Part shown: positions 39,538 through 43,636 of the stretch, one piece after another
Position numbering within the stretch: the first letter of the stretch is position 1
Layout of the letters: each line of letters opens with the position of its first letter
Virus record (IMG/VR): IMGVR_UViG_3300024346_000142
Coordinates: 1-43,636 of that record
Direction: 5' to 3' (one strand)
Length of the DNA: 43,636 nt
Source: a virus
The notes under the pieces: generated by a model
Databases searched by the model: none
What the model was told of the DNA's origin: nothing
The model's input: only the letters and a program-made list of their open reading frames with translations
Translations under genes and position numbers: made by a program

Positions 39538-40761
39538 ATGACATATAGAGCAGAAGAATTAGATTTGCCGTACATGAGCAATGTGTTAACAAGACATGAT
39601 GGACTTGAAGAAACTCAAAAATTAGCTGAAAAATCTTGGCTAGTAAAAACAAGAATTGGCTATGCGGTTTTACGCAATCAAGATTGTTTTGCAATTCTGC
39701 GAGACAAGAGATGGCAATCTCCACTCATTGTATTCAATGATCTCCACTCAGCCTTAACTCCGGAATACCGTGAGAAAAGAAAAAGAGGACTTCTTTTAAT
39801 CAATGGAGAAGACCACAGGCGTTTAAAAAAAATGATTATGCCTGCTTTTACACATATGAATGCAATATATATGAAACCAAAAATGGAGCAAATTATGGCT
39901 TCTTTACTTGATAATATTGCAGAAAAAGGTTCATCAAATTTAACTGAAGATGTATTCAGCTTTTACCCAATTGCTGTGCTTTGCGATCTGTTTGACATTC
40001 CTATTGAAAACTGGGAAATATTAGACAAGTGGTCAAAAACTCTTTTGGATCTGTATAACATAGATAGCAGTGTAACTCTTGAAATGATTGAGAATCTGCA
40101 ATCTGATATAAATAAGTTTACAGATCGAGTTATCAAGCAAAAAAGAGATAACCCCGGTGAAGATGTCATTTCAAAACTTGTGTTGCCAGCAGAGGATGGA
40201 GAAGTCCTTTCTGATTTTGATATAGCAGCTGTCATTGAAATGATTGTTACAGCTGGTATTGATACAATAAGAAATCAATTGAGTTTGTCAATGGGATATT
40301 TATTAGAGCATAGAGAAGAAGTTGATTTGCTTTTAGAAGACAGAAACCGTGTTATTCATCTAGTGGAAGAACTAGCGAGACTAACACCAACTCTTCGTGG
40401 TACATTGAGAATGGCAACAGAGGATATTGAATATCGTGGTGTTATATTCCCCGAAGGAACATTGATCTCAATCAATGTTGCATCCGGCAATCGTGACTCA
40501 GATGTTTTCCCTGAACCTAATAAGCTTATTGCTTTTAGAAAAAATAATGCAAGTCAAATACTTACTTTTGGTGGAGGACTTCACCAATGCATAGGGATGA
40601 TTCTTGCCAAAGTTGAAATGGAAGTAGCTATTATTTCCATTGTTGAAAGATTCCCCGATATCAAAATAGACGGTGAATGCGTTCATTCACCAAGCTCAAC
40701 TATATTTACCAATATAGAAGTTCTACCAGTGGTGTTTACACCAAAACAGAAAAACAATTAG
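39538..40761 (+). CDS. Cytochrome P450
   Basis: A 407-residue protein of the usual bacterial P450 length, without a membrane anchor. All core motifs are seen: C-helix EDHRRLKKMIMPAF (91-104); I-helix AGIDT (239-243), the (A/G)Gx(D/E)T oxygen-activation motif; ExxR as E278-L-A-R281; and the haem-binding loop FGGGLHQCIG (344-353), with C351 as the thiolate ligand in FxxGxxxCxG. It should use two electrons and oxygen to hydroxylate or couple a substrate. No ferredoxin or reductase gene is visible, so redox partners must be the host's. It follows a structured leader with terminator. P450s are very rare in phages (one is reported in a mycobacteriophage). Substrate unknown. Confidence 0.95.
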   Translation: MTYRAEELDLPYMSNVLTRHDGLEETQKLAEKSWLVKTRIGYAVLRNQDCFAILRDKRWQSPLIVFNDLHSALTPEYREKRKRGLLLINGEDHRRLKKMIMPAFTHMNAIYMKPKMEQIMASLLDNIAEKGSSNLTEDVFSFYPIAVLCDLFDIPIENWEILDKWSKTLLDLYNIDSSVTLEMIENLQSDINKFTDRVIKQKRDNPGEDVISKLVLPAEDGEVLSDFDIAAVIEMIVTAGIDTIRNQLSLSMGYLLEHREEVDLLLEDRNRVIHLVEELARLTPTLRGTLRMATEDIEYRGVIFPEGTLISINVASGNRDSDVFPEPNKLIAFRKNNASQILTFGGGLHQCIGMILAKVEMEVAIISIVERFPDIKIDGECVHSPSSTIFTNIEVLPVVFTPKQKNN

Positions 40762-40772
40762 AAAGAAGTTAT

Positions 40773-41180
40773 ATGTACGAATATGTAGTAAAAAAATTAT
40801 ACAAAGTAGTTGATGGGGATACCATTGATGTAGACATTGACCTAGGGTTCAATATCTCTTATTACCAGAGAGTGAGACTTGCTGGTATTGATACTCCAGA
40901 ATCTAGAACTACAGATAAGAATGAAAAAGTTCTTGGTCTTGAAGTGAAGAAGAGATTAGATGAGATCCTGAAAACTGCAACAAAGATTGTTATTAGAACA
41001 GAGAAGCCCGACTCTACTGAAAAGTATGGAAGAATTCTTGGATGGGTCTTTATTGATGATCAGAAGATTTCTGTTAATGAAGAATTGATCAAAGATGGCT
41101 TTGCTTGGGAATACATGGGAGAAACCAAGATTAAAAATTTTGACCTACTTCAGAAAAGAAGAGTCAAGAGTGGAAAGTGA
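40773..41180 (+). CDS. Thermonuclease (SNase-like)
   Basis: A 135-residue protein from ATG 40773; the frame extends upstream into the P450 gene without a good start. VVDGDTIDVDIDLG (12-25), RVRLAGIDTPESR (33-45) and EKYGRILGWVF (83-93) are the three SNase blocks; R35, E43 and R87 fall on the same numbers as the catalytic residues of staphylococcal nuclease. No signal peptide, so it probably acts inside the host, degrading DNA or RNA in a calcium-dependent manner. It follows the P450 by 11 bases. Confidence 0.9.
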   Translation: MYEYVVKKLYKVVDGDTIDVDIDLGFNISYYQRVRLAGIDTPESRTTDKNEKVLGLEVKKRLDEILKTATKIVIRTEKPDSTEKYGRILGWVFIDDQKISVNEELIKDGFAWEYMGETKIKNFDLLQKRRVKSGK

Positions 41181-41187
41181 CCCCCCA

Positions 41188-41340
41188 ATGGACAGAGCAA
41201 CAATTAAGTGGTGGATTGATAGATGCGCCATGTTTGAAGAAGAAAACTCAAAGCTAAAAGAGAAAGTTGAAGGAATGATGTCCACCATCATCAATCAAGA
41301 ATGCGAGATATCTAGGCTTGAGCGGAATCAGCGTTACTAA
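41188..41340 (+). CDS. Short coiled-coil protein
   Basis: A 50-residue protein (MDRATIKWWIDRCAMFEEEN, then KLKEKVEGMMSTIINQECEI), strongly helical with a heptad pattern. Preceded by a weak GGAAAG. Ends at the TAATG where the next gene starts. Similar short proteins are common in actinophages; function unknown. Confidence 0.55.
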   Translation: MDRATIKWWIDRCAMFEEENSKLKEKVEGMMSTIINQECEISRLERNQRY

Positions 41341-41903
41341 TGATAGATATTTTTGAAAACTTCATACCACTTAAGGATCAGAACCTAATTGCAGAGTTTG
41401 TCTCTAGCAACGCATTCCCTTATCGTTTTCAGAATATTCATAACGATCTATTAGAGACTGGCAGCTCATCCCTTTCTGGTAAACAACTAACCAACCATCT
41501 TTTTATGATGGGGGAAGAGAAACAATCCCTGAATCTTCCTGTCATATTACCGATTATTGGTTCTATTCAGGATAGGTATGGGGATATTCGATTGTACCGA
41601 GCAAAGGTCAATGTCACGATGCCAAACCCATCCCGGTGCAGTCCTCAGACACCACATACTGATTTAAAACTAGAAGATGGCAGTTTGGTTCCACATCTTG
41701 TCTGCCTGTACTATGTGAACGACTCAGACGGTCCTACATACTTCTATGATGACGACCTCAATGTTGTAAAAGAAGTAGATCCCAAGAAAGGAACGGCGGT
41801 TGTGTTTGATGGAGATATCCTTCATGCGGGAAGCAATCCCGTATTGAGTCCTTTCAGATTTGCAATAAACATAAACTTTCTCCCAGATGGAGGGGCGGTA
41901 TGA
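41340..41903 (+). CDS. Second 2OG-Fe(II) dioxygenase
   Basis: A 187-residue protein with HxD at H106-D108 (TPHTDLKLEDG), GPTYFYDDD at 131-139, and GDILHAGSNP with the distal His H162, followed by R173 in FRFAININFLP as the 2-oxoglutarate-binding Arg. This is the prolyl-4-hydroxylase-like double-stranded beta-helix used by phage hydroxylases. It differs from the oxygenase at 11190-11780 in sequence, so the two are not recent duplicates. The start overlaps the coiled-coil gene stop (TAATG). Together with the downstream methyltransferase it may modify a shared substrate. Confidence 0.85.
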   Translation: MIDIFENFIPLKDQNLIAEFVSSNAFPYRFQNIHNDLLETGSSSLSGKQLTNHLFMMGEEKQSLNLPVILPIIGSIQDRYGDIRLYRAKVNVTMPNPSRCSPQTPHTDLKLEDGSLVPHLVCLYYVNDSDGPTYFYDDDLNVVKEVDPKKGTAVVFDGDILHAGSNPVLSPFRFAININFLPDGGAV

Positions 41904-42118
41904 CCAAGGTGGCACCCGAAAGATACTATGTACTGATTGCAAGGTGGTTTGCAGTATTGTGTGTGGGTTATGCCGGGTATGTAGCTCTGTCCTCATGGTT
42001 TAGCAATAGCTTGTGGTCACGGAATCGCCGGCATCGCAAGATTGCAGAAACAATCTCAAATATCAACAGCATGAAGAGATATCGTGAATCACATTGGTAT
42101 AATAGAGATGATGAATAG
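41900..42118 (+). CDS. Small membrane protein
   Basis: A 72-residue protein with a hydrophobic segment at about 10-32 (YVLIARWFAVLCVGYAGYVA) and a basic soluble tail (SRNRRHRKIAETI, KRYRESHWYNRDDE). ATGA overlap with the 2OG oxygenase gene suggests co-translation. It could be a small anchor for the oxygenase, but no family was recognised. Confidence 0.55.
   Translation: MTKVAPERYYVLIARWFAVLCVGYAGYVALSSWFSNSLWSRNRRHRKIAETISNINSMKRYRESHWYNRDDE
42095..42103 (+). promoter_or_regulatory. Extended -10 promoter upstream of the FkbM gene
   Basis: TGGTATAAT is a full extended -10 element (TGnTATAAT). It lies inside the end of the membrane protein gene, about 55 bases before the FkbM ATG; no good -35 is visible, as tolerated for extended -10 promoters. 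Confidence 0.5.
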
Positions 42119-42121
42119 ACC

Positions 42122-42137
42122 AGCTTCAAATGAAGCT
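42122..42137. promoter_or_regulatory. Palindrome AGCTTCA-AA-TGAAGCT upstream of the FkbM gene
   Basis: A perfect seven-bp inverted repeat with a two-base centre, located between the extended -10 element and the FkbM ribosome site (AAAGGTC). It may be an operator or a leader hairpin. Seen directly; function inferred. Confidence 0.45.
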
Positions 42138-42157
42138 TCGAATAACGAAAGGTCTTT

Positions 42158-42952
42158 ATGATCCCATCATCTTCAGTATATGACGGAGGAGATTGTCGCT
42201 TTTTCCTCTTTGACAAGGATGATCTCATTTCAGATGCTTTGAAGGGCAAGGTTGGGCATGAGCCACATGTTCTTCATATTGCATCAATGTTCTTGGACCA
42301 TTATGCGGATATCAACCAGATTGGTAATGTCTTGGACATCGGATCAAATGTAGGCAGCTTTTGTGTGCCATTGGCAAAGAGATACCCCCACTTTACATTC
42401 CATGCCTTTGAACCGCAAAGAATTGTGTTTTACCAGCTTTGCTCCAATATTTTGCTTAACAGGTGTGACAATGTATTCGCCAACAACTTCGGCTTGTCAT
42501 ACGAGCCAGATTCATTTTATATTCAGTTGCCGGACTATTCCACAGAATTGAATGTTGGAGCCTTTAGCCTTGATAACGAGGTGCGCCAGAACGACTATGA
42601 GTGCACCTCCGGTGGTAACACGGAATTGATCAGTGTTATCAAATTAGATAACATGGACCTCAATGATATTAAGCTCATCAAGATTGATGTAGAAGGATTG
42701 GAACTCGCAGTTCTCGTGGGCGCAAAAAATACTATTGAGCGAAATGGGTTCCCACCTATTCTCTTTGAAGCGTGGGCGGATAAAGAATGGTTTGAACCCC
42801 GGAGACAAGAGCTGCTCTCCTATGTCCGATCTCTAGGATACGAGATCACTAACATAGGACAAGATAATGTAGCCCAGCATTCCTCCAATATGATTCTAGA
42901 GATAGATGTAAGTATCGATGGTGTTCCAAACTCAATCCCCGAAACTTTATGA
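42158..42952 (+). CDS. FkbM-family methyltransferase
   Basis: A 264-residue protein with the S-adenosylmethionine-binding motif VLDIGSNVGSF at 58-68, AFEPQRIVFYQLCSNI (acidic loop and adjacent helix), and IKLIKIDVEGLELAVLVGAK near 173-193, the FkbM signature (KIDVEGxExxVLxGA). FkbM enzymes methylate hydroxyl groups of sugars or natural products. A good ribosome site (AAAGG) lies nine bases upstream, and an extended -10 promoter precedes it. It may modify a glycan produced by host or by the phage glycosyltransferase. Confidence 0.9.
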   Translation: MIPSSSVYDGGDCRFFLFDKDDLISDALKGKVGHEPHVLHIASMFLDHYADINQIGNVLDIGSNVGSFCVPLAKRYPHFTFHAFEPQRIVFYQLCSNILLNRCDNVFANNFGLSYEPDSFYIQLPDYSTELNVGAFSLDNEVRQNDYECTSGGNTELISVIKLDNMDLNDIKLIKIDVEGLELAVLVGAKNTIERNGFPPILFEAWADKEWFEPRRQELLSYVRSLGYEITNIGQDNVAQHSSNMILEIDVSIDGVPNSIPETL

Positions 42953-43029
42953 AAATTTACATAGGATGGTCAATCGGCATACTCAACCTTGTCGTAACTC
43001 TCTATCTTCATAAGAAGACAAATAAATAA
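42949..43029 (+). CDS. Single-helix membrane microprotein (26 residues)
   Basis: Starts with ATGA overlap on the FkbM stop and ends at TAA 43027-43029. Sequence MKIYIGWSIGILNLVVTLYL plus a Lys-rich tail: one membrane helix. Coupled translation supports expression, but no family was recognised. Found by direct reading. Confidence 0.5.
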   Translation: MKIYIGWSIGILNLVVTLYLHKKTNK

Positions 43030-43037
43030 CCCCCCCT

Positions 43038-43110
43038 TCCCAGATAGCTCAGTTGGCAGAGCAACGGACTGTTAATCCGTGTGTCGTAGGTTCAAGCCCT
43101 ACTCTGGGAG
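43038..43110 (+). tRNA. tRNA-Asn (anticodon GTT)
   Basis: Complete cloverleaf: acceptor TCCCAGA / TCTGGGA, D-arm AGCTCAGTTGGCAGAGC, anticodon stem ACGGA / TCCGT with loop CTGTTAA (anticodon GTT at 43071-43073), T-arm GTAGGTTCAAGCCCTAC. The discriminator G, usual for tRNA-Asn, is followed by CAA, so the CCA end is not encoded. It may help translate Asn-rich fibre proteins. Confidence 0.95.
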
Positions 43111-43408
43111 CAATACGCACTCAACCCCCATCTCCCCCGTTTTCTAAACTAAAACCCGGCACTTGCAGCCGACCCCGTTTTTTAGAAAATTTGAGTATAT
43201 ATCCGGAGCATGCTACTGCGTTTATTTTTTGATTTTCGTTTTCCTCTGTTTGGGGAGTCAATGGCGGGTGTGCTTAGGTTCAGCTAAGCTTTACACCCGC
43301 AGTAGGGGAACTCATATATTCTAGATATTGAATACATATATTCAGCCCATGTGTATTATTTAGATATGGAACGAACGCCCCGAACAACTGACGGGCTGAA
43401 AGGAACCC
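43111..43408. promoter_or_regulatory. Non-coding control region between tRNA and the right-end gene
   Basis: About 300 bases without a convincing gene. Seen: a nine-bp inverted repeat TTTTCTAAA (43140-43148) / TTTAGAAAA (43181-43189); a long bulged hairpin of GCGGGTGT with ACACCCGC enclosing GCTTAG with CTAAGC (about 43264-43300), the most stable element; and an AT-rich tract with the inverted repeat TGAATACATATATTCA (about 43329-43344) followed by TATTAT. AAAGGA precedes the next ATG. It probably holds a terminator or structured leader and an early promoter. Confidence 0.55.
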
Positions 43409-43636
43409 ATGAGCAATGAACTAATCACTAACGCCTTGAGAGAGGCAAATATCCAACTCCGAAATATGGAAGTCGCAAGCGAAGGCAATACCTTCTCGGT
43501 AGCATACGCTAAGGCATACGGAGATTACCTCGCCTACATGGTTCAGGTAGCCTCTAAGATGCACCTCAAGTGTCAAGATGCCATCGTGAAAGATGCGACT
43601 AACACACTCATACTGGCAGGCTACGAAGTAGTATCT
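43409..43636 (+). CDS. Hypothetical early protein (partial, runs off the right edge)
   Basis: ATG 43409 follows AAAGGA by four bases. The 76 residues seen are helical and mixed in charge: MSNELITNALREANIQLRNM, then FSVAYAKAYGDYLAYMVQVA and DATNTLILAGYEVVS. Family not recognised. It is preceded by a long regulatory gap, typical of the first gene of a new transcript. Confidence 0.65.
   Translation, partial: MSNELITNALREANIQLRNMEVASEGNTFSVAYAKAYGDYLAYMVQVASKMHLKCQDAIVKDATNTLILAGYEVVS

Noticed and set aside
43038-43110. tRNA as a phage integration site
   Set aside because: No integrase and no repeated att core are visible, and the tRNA is complete inside a phage transcript.

Overview
This window is part of the genome of a tailed, siphovirus-like phage. 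It has an HK97-type head module, head-tail connectors, a tail tube, a frameshifted tail chaperone, a long tape measure protein, tail fibres and lysis genes. Nearly all genes are packed head to tail with ATGA or TAATG overlaps. The host is not shown directly. A proteasome-beta-like protein, a ThyX thymidylate synthase, an adenosylcobalamin-dependent ribonucleotide reductase and a secreted protein with a long Thr-rich linker would fit an aquatic actinobacterium; this is inference. No integrase, attachment site or CRISPR array was found, and no terminase was recognised. The tape measure gene runs off the left edge and an early gene runs off the right edge.

Layout. Positions 1-33867 are transcribed leftward. 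Read in transcription order (right to left) they hold: a small protein, a glycosyltransferase, class II ribonucleotide reductase, a small protein, portal, prohead protease, scaffold and major capsid protein (followed by a strong terminator). Next come small virion-like proteins, a large secreted repeat protein, membrane/holin-like proteins, an M15-type endolysin and a 31-residue Cys-rich peptide, then a block of tail fibre genes ending in a His-rich, Gly-rich fibre. A metabolic cassette follows (2OG-Fe(II) oxygenase, an unknown 368-residue protein, a tryptophan-halogenase-like flavoenzyme, a further unknown protein and a membrane protein). The head-tail connectors, tail tube, frameshifted chaperone and tape measure come last. 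Placing lysis, fibre and metabolic genes between the capsid and connector genes is unusual.

Positions 33868-34040 are a divergent control region with repeated GCATACTT elements. From 34041 genes run rightward: ThyX, several small unknowns, a DUF5872-like protein, a proteasome-beta-like Ntn hydrolase, a HTH-like protein, a nucleotide-modification-associated (DUF1599-like) protein, an FmdB-type zinc ribbon, a cytochrome P450, a thermonuclease, a second 2OG-Fe(II) oxygenase, an FkbM methyltransferase, tRNA-Asn and a partial early gene.

The most striking points are: (i) a rare phage cytochrome P450 in the same genome as a flavin-dependent halogenase, two 2OG oxygenases, a glycosyltransferase and a methyltransferase, a set that looks like tailoring chemistry; (ii) a 31-residue metallothionein-like peptide coupled to the endolysin; (iii) a single in-frame TAA that splits a conserved domain running from the prohead protease into the scaffold reading frame; (iv) a His-rich domain of roughly 180 residues inserted into a fibre whose paralogue lies next to it; and (v) two unassigned structured RNA elements at 37240-37317 and 39403-39537.
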